A program made the position numbers and the translations under genes. 64,000 bases of DNA from Candidatus Eiseniibacteriota bacterium. Lineage in GTDB: Bacteria > Orphanbacterota > Orphanbacteria > Orphanbacterales > Orphanbacteraceae. Below, one piece after another: positions 25,591-33,394 of this stretch. The notes beneath the pieces were generated by a model, which saw only the letters and a program-made list of their open reading frames with translations, did not search any database and was not told the origin of the DNA. The DNA lies in assembly GCA_024276995.1 (NCBI GenBank), contig JAJRWB010000031.1:1-64000 (forward strand). Direction: 5' to 3'. The stretch's first letter is position 1. The number at the start of each line of letters is the position of its first letter.

Positions 25591-27027
25591 ATGCGCACGC
25601 TCCGGCGGACAGCGACGATTCTCCCGCTCCTCCTCTCGTTGCACCTCGTATTTTCCGCCGGTTGCGGCTCGAGACCGCAGAAGCGGAACATCGTCCTCGT
25701 CACCTTCGACACGGTGCGCATCGATAAGATCGGCTGCTACGGCGCGCCGTCGAGCGCCACACCGAACATCGACGCCCTCTCCCGCGAGGGAATCACGTTC
25801 CGGAACGCCCACTGCCAGGCGCCGATCACCCGCCCTTCCCATGCGTCGATGCTCACGTCGCTCTATCCGCGAAGCCACGGCGTGATGACGAACCGCGATC
25901 CCTTCGCGCCGGACATCCCCTTCCTCCCCGAACTCCTCCGACGAGCCGGATATGCCACCGGGGCGTTCACCGGCGTGCGCCTCTTCGCGAAGGGAGGCGA
26001 TTTCGACCGCGGCTTCGACTTCTTCTCCTCACCCGTCTAGGGAGAACGAACCCGCGACGCCCGCACGACGATCGAAGAGGCCGCCGCGTGGGCGGAGAAG
26101 ACCGCCCGCGCGAACAGGCCGTTCTTCCTCTGGGTCCACCTGTTCGACGCCCATTTCCCCTACCACCGGCCGAACGACACAGGAGAAACCGCCGTTTTTT
26201 CGCCCTACGACGGGCCGATCCGGAGCGGCTCGTGGCCGGAAATCGCCGAGGCGGCGGGCGACTCCGTGCTTTCCCCGGCCGACCGCCGGAGAATCGACGA
26301 GCTTTATACCGCAAGCATATCGTATGCCGACCGCGAACTTGCCCGTCTGCGCGGGCGGCTCGAAGAGGCGGGCCTGTGGGACGGCGCCGAGATCTTCCTC
26401 CTCACCGACCACGGCGAAGGATTCGAGAAGGGCGTCTTCCTCGAACATGTGAACTCTCTTTATGAACCGGTGACGAGAATCGCCTTCATCTGGAAGAGGG
26501 CGAACGGCGAATCGGCGGGTACGGCGATCGACGGTCCGGTCGAAAGCATCGACCTCGCCCCCACGATTCTCGAAACGGCGGGCATCCCACCGCCACGGTC
26601 GTTCGAGGGGGAATCTCTCGTGGGGGCGGCGAACGGAGGCGCCGGCGCCGCGCAAACGGCGATCACCGAGGAGCCGCCGCTCGCGGCACAGCAGCTCGTC
26701 CACCTATCGGAGCGGAACGGGATGATCTTCTCCTCCCCCGCCGGGGAACCACACGGCGCGAGGGCGCTTCGCGCCTCGGGAGAGCGGCTTTCGATCACCG
26801 ACGGGAGATGGAAGTACATCTTCGATTCACGGGGCGCGGCGGAATTGTACGATCTATCGGCCGATCCGGAAGAGGCACGAAACCTTTCCGACGCCCCACC
26901 GCCGGGTGCGGCGGCGCTCGAAGGTCTCCTTGGGCGGTGGAGGAAAGAACATCCCATCCCCTCCACCGGCGCCGAACCGGTGGACGAGGAAACGAGAAAG
27001 CTCCTCGAGAGCCTCGGCTACCTCTGA
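25591..27027 (+). pseudogene. sulfatase-superfamily lipoprotein gene with in-frame amber stop
   Basis: One continuous frame of 479 codons broken by a single TAG at 26038-26040 (codon 150). On both sides it reads as one alkaline phosphatase-superfamily protein. A lipoprotein signal ends S-A-G-C. Metal-site motifs V-T-F-D-T-V-R-I-D-K-I-G-C-Y-G and L-L-T-D-H-G-E-G-F are present, and the C-terminus ends E-S-L-G-Y-L like its relatives. The nucleophile position reads T-R-P-S-H instead of the C/S-x-P-S-R of formylglycine sulfatases, so sulfatase activity is doubtful. The amber may be a real nonsense mutation or a base error. A shortened 149-aa product would lack the second half of the metal site. 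Confidence 0.8.
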
Positions 27028-27088
27028 GGGACGACGCCCCGGAGGCCCCCGGTCCTGGTTACACGCCCCGGTTATCAGGTGAATTTCT

Positions 27089-27118
27089 TTGCATTTCCAC
27101 TTGCCCCCCAATGATAAT
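27089..27118 (+). promoter_or_regulatory. candidate promoter of the MarR-type gene
   Basis: -35 TTGCAT (27089-27094), 18-base spacer and -10 GATAAT (27113-27118) inside an A/T-rich stretch. A start near 27125 leaves a leader of about 110 bases before the GTG at 27234. The -35 is poor and the -10 good. Confidence 0.4.
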
Positions 27119-27233
27119 TCTGTTTATTGTTAATCGTGTTACTTTGAACGGCCGATCCGAGGCGGGCCCCGGCGACTGACATGGTGTATTCCCCGCCAAG
27201 GACAGGACCATCTCATACAATCGGAGGATCATC

Positions 27234-27815
27234 GTGGAATCGGATCGAAGACTCAAGATCGTTGGTGATTTCCTCGGAAGCGCGAACGTTTTCCATCTTG
27301 CCGTGAATGAACTGATGGAGAGAGAAGCCCGTGACTCCCTCGGCACGGAGGTGACCCTCTCCCAGCTGAAGCTGCTGAAACTGGTCTACCTCACGAAGGC
27401 GGAGAAGATCAGCGACGTGGCGGGCTTTCTAGGCGTGAGCCATCCCGCGGCGAGCAAGGCGGTCGACCGGCTCGTCCGGCGCAACCTGATCGACCGGCGT
27501 GAGGATAAGCAGGACCGGCGCGCGGCACGTCTTTCGCTGACGAAGACCGGACAAAAGCTGCTCAACCGGTTCATCTCGCTCGAAGAGAAGACCACGAGAG
27601 GGCTGTTCACCCGTTTCCGCCTGGACGATCTGAAGACGGCGGCATCCCTTCTCGATCATCTTTCGGCGGACGTAATCAATCACAGCGAGACGATGGAGAA
27701 TATGTGCTTCCGCTGCGGCATCTACTTCCGCGACAAGTGTGTGCTGCGCGAAATGGTCGGCACGTCGTGCTTCTTCGCCAGGAGCAAACGGAAGAAGAAG
27801 AGCGGCGCGAAGTAG
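27234..27815 (+). CDS. MarR-family regulator with C-terminal cysteine cluster
   Basis: A 193-aa winged-helix regulator. The DNA-binding part has K-I-S-D-V-A-G-F-L-G-V-S-H-P-A-A-S-K at about residues 58-75 and the wing D-R-R-E-D-K-Q-D-R-R-A-A-R at 87-99, typical of MarR. The C-terminus carries four cysteines, C158-x2-C161-x7-C169-x9-C179, absent from standard MarR proteins. They look like a zinc or Fe-S site and could couple binding to redox state or metal. The tail is very basic (K-R-K-K-K-S). The start is GTG with GGAGG seven bases upstream. No obvious target gene is adjacent, so it may regulate the LysR gene downstream or itself. Confidence 0.85.
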   Translation: MESDRRLKIVGDFLGSANVFHLAVNELMEREARDSLGTEVTLSQLKLLKLVYLTKAEKISDVAGFLGVSHPAASKAVDRLVRRNLIDRREDKQDRRAARLSLTKTGQKLLNRFISLEEKTTRGLFTRFRLDDLKTAASLLDHLSADVINHSETMENMCFRCGIYFRDKCVLREMVGTSCFFARSKRKKKSGAK

Positions 27816-27842
27816 GAATCGGAAGAGGGGCGGCGGGGACGA

Positions 27843-28727
27843 TCAGTTGCCGTTCTCGCTGGTGAGAATGTCGATGAACTTCTCCGCCGCCAGGGAGAGG
27901 TGTCTTCCCTTTTTCACGATGAGAGCGAGGGGGCGTTCCCACTGATCCCCCTCGATCGGAAGGGCGACGAGGCTCCCCGCCTTCACCTCGTGTTCCACCG
28001 TCGGTTTCGGAACGATCGAAACGCCGGGCCCTATCTCCACGGCCCGCTTGATCGTCTCCACGTTGTCGAACTCCTGGACCAGATTCACCTGCACGCCCGC
28101 CGCGCGAAGAAGCTTATCCATCATTTTTCTGGTCGGCATGCCCGGGGAGAACGAGATGAAGGAGCATCCCCGGAGATCGTCGACGGAGATCTCCCCGGCG
28201 CCGGCGAGACGATGTTTCTGGCGAACGATAAGCACCAGTTCATCGTGACGGAACGGGATAGTGGTGATCTGGCTCTTGCGGACGGGGCACGCCACCACGC
28301 CGATATCGATCAGCTGGTTGACCACTCCCTCGTAGATCGCCTTGCTCGACCGGTACTCCAGGTTGAGCGAAGCGTCCGGGTAGGCGCGCAGGTACTTCCC
28401 GACGAAACGGGGCAGTTCGTGGAGTCCTACCGTCGGCACGGCGGCGACGCGCAGATTCCCCGCCACGCTGTCCTTCAGCCTCGCCAGCTCATCCTCCACC
28501 TGGCTGAAACGACCGTGCATGTCGATGCACGCCTTGAAGAAGATGCTTCCCGCCTCGGTCGGTTCGAGGTTTCCCCTCCCCCGGACCACGAGCTGGTGGC
28601 CGAGCCCCTCTTCGAGCTGACGAATCCTCTGGGAGACGGCGGATTGAGTCATACCGTTCAGTCTTGCCGTGCGGGAAAAACTTCTCGTCTCAAGCAGATC
28701 GATAAAGGTTTTCATCAGGTCGAGCAT
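27843..28727 (-). CDS. LysR-family transcriptional regulator
   Basis: A 294-aa LTTR. The N-terminal winged helix-turn-helix spans residues 3-62 (F-S-R-T-A-R-L-N-G-M-T-Q-S-A-V-S-Q-R-I). The rest is the substrate-binding domain with the P-G-V-S-I-V-P-K-P stretch usual for LTTRs. A GAGGAGG site precedes the ATG by five bases. It is divergent from a SLC13-type transporter gene 242 bases away, the classic arrangement for an LTTR controlling its neighbour. If the transporter carries sulfate or a dicarboxylate, the regulator would sense a related metabolite; this is inference. Confidence 0.88.
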   Translation of the reverse strand: MLDLMKTFIDLLETRSFSRTARLNGMTQSAVSQRIRQLEEGLGHQLVVRGRGNLEPTEAGSIFFKACIDMHGRFSQVEDELARLKDSVAGNLRVAAVPTVGLHELPRFVGKYLRAYPDASLNLEYRSSKAIYEGVVNQLIDIGVVACPVRKSQITTIPFRHDELVLIVRQKHRLAGAGEISVDDLRGCSFISFSPGMPTRKMMDKLLRAAGVQVNLVQEFDNVETIKRAVEIGPGVSIVPKPTVEHEVKAGSLVALPIEGDQWERPLALIVKKGRHLSLAAEKFIDILTSENGN

Positions 28728-28969
28728 CGACGCCTCCTCGAATCACCCGGCCCGTCCCCTTGCGGGGGAGTATTCGACTCAGATGTGGGGGCCGGGGGAG
28801 TCCCGCCGGCCTTGGCGCCGGGTCCATCTTTCATTGTAGGACTCCCCGGCGAGGGCGTTCAAGGAGAAACGAGAGGGAGGGCCGCCGAAGCCCACGTTGC
28901 GACCGCCCGGAGACACCGCCCGCTTTTAGCCGGGATTTTTCTCCTCATCGAGGCTAAGATGGCGACGTT

Positions 28970-30736
28970 ATGATCATCGTCCTTACACTCCTCGTCGTCT
29001 CTCTCGTTCTCCTCATGACGGAGACGCTCACCATCGACCTCGTCGGGATCGGTATCATCGTCGTTCTCGCCGCCACGGGGATTCTCTCCCCCACGGAAGC
29101 GCTTGCCGGCTTCTCGAGCAGGGCGGTCCTCACGGTGGGAGCCTTGTTCATCGTGGGCGAGGGGATTCTCCGCACGGGAGCGGTCGCCTTCCTCGCCCGC
29201 AGGCTGATCGACGCGTCCGGCGGAAGACCGGTGCTGATCCTCACCTACACGATAATCGTCGTCGGCGTGGTTTCGGCTTTTCTCAACAACACCCCCGTGG
29301 TGATCGTCTTCATCCCCCTCCTCCTCGGCGTGGCGGCGGAGAGGAAACTCTTTCCATCCACCATCTTGATCCCCCTCTCGTACGCCTCGATCCTCGGAGG
29401 ATCGTGCACCCTCATCGGAACGTCGACGAATATCCTGGTCAGCACGGCGGCCGAAGCCCACGGCATCGCGCCGATCGGCATGTTCGAGCTGACCCGTGTG
29501 GGATTCGTTCTTTTCGTGGTGGGGGGAATCTACATGATCACCGCGGGACAGCGCCTTCTCCCCCGGCGACACACGCTGACCACCGGCGCGCCCGCCGGAA
29601 GACTGAGGGAGTTCGTCACCGAGGTGGAGGTTCTCAGGGGATGCAAGCTTATCGGCAAACTCCTGTCGAAGGCATTCGGCGACACCGGGCCGAAACCGCT
29701 TTCCGTGGTGAGGGGCGAGGAGATGCACTGGCCTCCCTTCGGCGACATGAGAGTACTCATGGGAGATGTGCTGATCCTCCAGGGGAGCGTCAATGACATC
29801 GCCACACTCGAACAGAGCGAGAAGATGCGCATCCTCCCCGACGTGCTCGACGAGACATTACGGTTCGAGCCGAAGAGCATGTCTTTCGTGGAGTTGGTCG
29901 TCCCCCCCGGTTCGAGCGTCGTCGGCAAGGTGGTCCGCGACGTGGGGCTCCGCCGGAAGGCCGACCTGGTGCCGATGGCGCTCATGCGCCACGGAAGACA
30001 CATCCGGGGGAAAATCGCCGACGTGAAACTCAGACCGGGAGACGTGCTTCTCGCCTACGGAAGCGAGGAAGGGGTCCACGAGGTTTCACAGGCGAATGAT
30101 TTTCTCCTCATGGAAGGGATCCACGAGACGTATGTCCACAAGAGACGTGCGCCGATCGCCGCGCTCATCCTCGGTCTCGTCATGGTCGCCCTCTCCACCG
30201 GGATACTCCCCATGGAGATCGCCGCGCTGGGAGGCGCCTTCCTAATGGTGGCCACCGGGTGCCTCGCCCCGCGCCAGGTCTACACGTCGGTGAACTGGCC
30301 CGTCCTCGTTCTCGTGGCGGGAACCCTCGCCCTCGGAAGGTCTCTCGAGTCGACGGGAGGCGCGCAGCTCCTCGCCGTCCCCCTCGTTCACGTCGGCCTT
30401 CTTTTCGGTCCGTGGGTCGCCCTCGCCGCTCTTTACCTCACCACTTCGGTGGTCACCGCGGTGCTGTCGAACAATGCCACCGCCGTGCTCCTTGTGCCGA
30501 TCGCTGTCAGTCTTTCCGCCTCTCTCGGCGTTGACGCCAGGCCTTTCCTCATGGCCGTCGCCTTTTCCGCGTCGGCGGCGTTCGCCACGCCGATCGGCTA
30601 CCAGACGAACCTTCTCGTCTACGGCCCGGGAAACTATCGCTTCTCGGACTTTCTGAAGATCGGCGTGCCCCTCACGCTGCTCCTTTGGATCGTCGCCACA
30701 CTCCTCATCCCGCTGGCGTGGCCCTTCGCGCGATAG
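28970..30736 (+). CDS. SLC13/DASS-type anion permease with two TrkA-C domains
   Basis: A 588-aa inner-membrane transporter. Hydrophobic segments at residues 1-180 and 390-588 flank a cytosolic insert containing two RCK_C/TrkA-C domains (about 200-290 and 295-385; for example E-V-E-V-L-R-G-C-K-L-I-G-K and G-S-S-V-V-G-K-V-V-R-D). The motif F-L-N-N-T-P-V-V-I-V-F and its later counterpart V-L-S-N-N-A-T-A-V-L-L match the paired S-N-T hairpin motifs of the DASS family. This architecture is common in bacterial permeases for sulfate or other anions. The substrate is not determined. No clear ribosome site precedes the ATG. Confidence 0.88.
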   Translation: MIIVLTLLVVSLVLLMTETLTIDLVGIGIIVVLAATGILSPTEALAGFSSRAVLTVGALFIVGEGILRTGAVAFLARRLIDASGGRPVLILTYTIIVVGVVSAFLNNTPVVIVFIPLLLGVAAERKLFPSTILIPLSYASILGGSCTLIGTSTNILVSTAAEAHGIAPIGMFELTRVGFVLFVVGGIYMITAGQRLLPRRHTLTTGAPAGRLREFVTEVEVLRGCKLIGKLLSKAFGDTGPKPLSVVRGEEMHWPPFGDMRVLMGDVLILQGSVNDIATLEQSEKMRILPDVLDETLRFEPKSMSFVELVVPPGSSVVGKVVRDVGLRRKADLVPMALMRHGRHIRGKIADVKLRPGDVLLAYGSEEGVHEVSQANDFLLMEGIHETYVHKRRAPIAALILGLVMVALSTGILPMEIAALGGAFLMVATGCLAPRQVYTSVNWPVLVLVAGTLALGRSLESTGGAQLLAVPLVHVGLLFGPWVALAALYLTTSVVTAVLSNNATAVLLVPIAVSLSASLGVDARPFLMAVAFSASAAFATPIGYQTNLLVYGPGNYRFSDFLKIGVPLTLLLWIVATLLIPLAWPFAR

Positions 30737-30766
30737 GAAAGTGCAAGGGCGACAACGAAGACCGGA

Positions 30767-30783
30767 CGCTCCGGGAAGGAGCG
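30767..30783. terminator. short hairpin between convergent genes
   Basis: CGCTCC (30767-30772) pairs with GGAGCG (30778-30783) around a five-base loop, between the stops of the SLC13 gene and the sensor gene. A bidirectional terminator is plausible, but no U-tract follows. Confidence 0.35.
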
Positions 30784-30784
30784 A

Positions 30785-32449
30785 TCACTTCCGCTTCGAC
30801 AGGGCCAGATCGATCGCCGCTTTCAGCTTTCCGAGGTCGAACGGTTTGTAGAGGACGGCGATGACATTCCCCTCCTTGCGACCGCGCACCGCCGAGTGGG
30901 TGGGATCGTATCCGTACGCGGTGATCAGGACGACCGGAAGATCGGGGTTGATCCTCTTCAGCGCCGAGGAGACTTCGTAACCGTTCATCTCCGGCATGCG
31001 GATATCGCTGATCACCAAGTCGTACTTCCGCTTCTTCACCTCTTCGATCACCTTGGCGCCGTTCTCCACGTCGTCCACGAGGAAACCATCCCCTTCAAGC
31101 ATTTCGCGGAGGAACTTGCGGATGTAAACGCGGTCATCCGCCACGAGGATGCGGATATTCCCCGACTTCTTGATCTCCTCGAGACTCTGGTCGACGTCGA
31201 GCATCGACACTCCGCCGATATAGTCGGTCTTCACATACTCCCGGCCGTCGGCAACGGCCTGCAGCTTATCGGTGATCTGTCCCACCCGGAGCGCCTCCTC
31301 CTGGATGATCCGGAGGCGGTACATCTCCTTCGCCACTTCCTTACCGAGACCGGCGGCGCGGAACGCCTTCTTCATCTTGTCGCCCTTCAGGAGCTGTGCG
31401 GAAAGTTCCACCGCCGAGAGAATCGACGAGAGGAAGTTGTTCACCTCGTGAGACATCATGGTGGCGATCTCGCCCACGGCGGCGATCCGCTCCGCCTTGA
31501 GCAGCTTCTTCTCCAGCTTTCTGAGCGGCCTGAGATCCTTGCAGACGCCGGCGGTTCCGATTTCATTTCCATCCGAATCGATGAGAATCGAGGCGGAGAG
31601 CGTGGCGGGGATCTCCTCCCCGCTCTTCGAGCGGAGCATGATCTCCTGCGCTTCGATCCGGCCCGGTTCCTTCCCCGGCCCGTGGGAGCGAAGGCCGAAC
31701 ATCACCTGCTTGGCCACCTCCTCGGATGCGTAGAGCGGGATGATCGACCTGCCCACGACTTCGCTCCGTTCATACCCGCTCAGCTTGACGGCACCGCTGT
31801 TGAAAAGCACGATGCGCCCTTCCTTGTCGAGGGTGATGATCGCGTCGGGGATGCTTTCGATAATCGTTTCGAGGTAGGTGCGGACCCGTTCCAGTTCGCG
31901 GGTGAGCATCTGCTTCTCGACGGTTACCGCAGCCTCGCGGGCGAAAAGCTCGAGGATCCGCAGCGAACGGGCGGTGGGACGGCGACCGTCGAACGGATCG
32001 TCCACCGCCAGCGTGCCGATGATCTTCCGGCGGCTCCCGAAAAGGGGAAGGAAGAGCATATCGTCGGGATGCCAATCGACGAAATCCTTCCCGCTCAGGC
32101 GGCTCGGGAGGGCGTCCTTGAGCACCTTCCGCGCCTTCGGATCTTCGTGGGGAATGAAGTACGATTCGCCGATCCTGTAACGGTCATCGAGAAGACGCCG
32201 CCGCTCCTCGGGGGTGAGAGGAGGTTGATCGCGGATCCGATCGAGGTCTTCCTCGTCGATACCGGCCGCGCCCACGCGCACCACGTTCCACGCATCGTCG
32301 AGAAGGGAGATGAGTGCGCGGCGAAATGTCTGCGCCTCGACGACGCCGGCGGCGATCGCGTCGAGCTGCTCCTGCAGTCCGTCCATCTCCTGGAGCTGAG
32401 CGGCCACCTTGAGGAAGACTTCGTACTGTCGCTCGCTGGAATCCGCCAT
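30785..32449 (-). CDS. GAF-PAS-HisKA-like-receiver signalling protein lacking an ATPase domain
   Basis: A 554-aa cytosolic signalling protein. A GAF domain covers about residues 20-185, PAS 190-310, then a dimerisation helix with an H-box M-M-S-H-E-V-N-N-F (His334). A histidine kinase ATPase domain would be expected at 390-500, but its N, G1 and G2 boxes are absent. Instead a receiver domain fills 432-554 with Asp438-Asp439, phosphoacceptor Asp482 (I-S-D-I-R-M-P-E-M-N-G) and Lys535 (Y-K-P-F). It cannot autophosphorylate as built and may be a phosphorelay intermediate. It is the last gene after ftsY; a GGAGG site precedes its ATG. Confidence 0.85.
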   Translation of the reverse strand: MADSSERQYEVFLKVAAQLQEMDGLQEQLDAIAAGVVEAQTFRRALISLLDDAWNVVRVGAAGIDEEDLDRIRDQPPLTPEERRRLLDDRYRIGESYFIPHEDPKARKVLKDALPSRLSGKDFVDWHPDDMLFLPLFGSRRKIIGTLAVDDPFDGRRPTARSLRILELFAREAAVTVEKQMLTRELERVRTYLETIIESIPDAIITLDKEGRIVLFNSGAVKLSGYERSEVVGRSIIPLYASEEVAKQVMFGLRSHGPGKEPGRIEAQEIMLRSKSGEEIPATLSASILIDSDGNEIGTAGVCKDLRPLRKLEKKLLKAERIAAVGEIATMMSHEVNNFLSSILSAVELSAQLLKGDKMKKAFRAAGLGKEVAKEMYRLRIIQEEALRVGQITDKLQAVADGREYVKTDYIGGVSMLDVDQSLEEIKKSGNIRILVADDRVYIRKFLREMLEGDGFLVDDVENGAKVIEEVKKRKYDLVISDIRMPEMNGYEVSSALKRINPDLPVVLITAYGYDPTHSAVRGRKEGNVIAVLYKPFDLGKLKAAIDLALSKRK

Positions 32450-32509
32450 GGAACGATCCTCCGCACGGCCCGTTCCGGGCGCGGCGCCGGGAACGATCCC
32501 GGGTCGAAC

Positions 32510-33394
32510 CTATCCGAGAAGCGCCTTCACGAAATCACCGGCGGAAAACTCCATCAGGTCATCCGCGGACTCGCCCACACCGATGTAGCGGACCGGGAGG
32601 TCGACTTCCTCCCGGACGGCGAGAACCATACCACCTTTCGCCGTACCGTCCAACTTCGTCAGCACGAGGCCGTCGAGATGCACCGCCTGGTGAAAGAGCT
32701 TCGCTTGGGAAAGGGCGTTCTGACCGACCGCGGCATCGAGCACGAGGAGCGTTTCGTGGGGGTACTCTTCGCCGTGCTTCGCGAGAACCCGGCGGATCTT
32801 GCCGAGTTCCTCCATCAGGTTCGACTTCGTCTGGAGTCTGCCCGCCGTGTCGACGATGAGTACGTCCTTCGAACGGGCGATCGCCGCATTCAGAGCGTCG
32901 TACGCCACCGACGCCGCGTCTCCCCCGCGATCCTGCCGCACCAGGTCGGCGCCGGTCCTCTCCGACCAGACCTGGAGCTGCTCGATCGCCGCCGCCCGGT
33001 ACGTGTCCGCCGCCGCGAGAAGAACCGACTTCCCCTCGGCGCGGTACCGGTGGGCGAGCTTCCCGGCGGTGGTCGTCTTCCCCGAACCGTTCGTTCCGAC
33101 GAGGACGATCACGTGGGGCGTTCCGGTCCGCTGCTCCACCGCATCTCCATCCCCCTCGAGGATCCGGATCATCTCCGCGCCGATCAGCTCCCAGCGGTCT
33201 CCCTGTTTCCCCTCCACCGAACGGATCAGCCGGTTCGCCGCGCGGATCCCCACGTCGCCGCCGAGGAGAAGTTCCTCGAGCGACTCCCTCAGTTCGTCGC
33301 CCTCTACGCGGTCGACCACTTTCTTCAGTGAGGTGACGAGGCCGTCGCGGGTCTTGCGCAGACCGCTTCGGAGGTTCGAGAAGAATCCTCCCAT
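32510..33394 (-). CDS. ftsY: signal recognition particle receptor FtsY
   Basis: A 294-aa SRP-type GTPase. The NG domain has the P-loop V-G-T-N-G-S-G-K-T-T-T, D-T-Y-R-A-A-A-I-E-Q-L, V-D-T-A-G-R-L and T-K-L-D-G-T-A-K-G-G. The N-terminal acidic A domain of E. coli FtsY is missing and only a short amphipathic start (M-G-G-F-F-S-N-L-R) remains, as in many non-enterobacterial FtsY proteins. It docks ribosome-SRP complexes at the inner membrane. Its ATG shares one base with the stop of smc, so the two are translationally coupled; smc-ftsY adjacency is widespread. Confidence 0.95.
   Translation of the reverse strand: MGGFFSNLRSGLRKTRDGLVTSLKKVVDRVEGDELRESLEELLLGGDVGIRAANRLIRSVEGKQGDRWELIGAEMIRILEGDGDAVEQRTGTPHVIVLVGTNGSGKTTTAGKLAHRYRAEGKSVLLAAADTYRAAAIEQLQVWSERTGADLVRQDRGGDAASVAYDALNAAIARSKDVLIVDTAGRLQTKSNLMEELGKIRRVLAKHGEEYPHETLLVLDAAVGQNALSQAKLFHQAVHLDGLVLTKLDGTAKGGMVLAVREEVDLPVRYIGVGESADDLMEFSAGDFVKALLG

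Noticed and set aside
26038-26040. Pyrrolysine encoded by the in-frame TAG
   Set aside because: TAG serves as the normal stop of the MarR gene (27813-27815) and the SLC13 gene (30734-30736), and no Pyl machinery is visible here.
28728-28969. Riboswitch in the LysR-SLC13 intergenic region
   Set aside because: Short G/C-rich stems are present, but no conserved core of a known riboswitch is recognisable.
30896-33331. Long plus-strand open frame of 811 codons opposite the sensor and ftsY genes
   Set aside because: It is antisense to well-supported genes and is His/Arg/Asp-rich nonsense, the usual mirror frame in GC-rich DNA.
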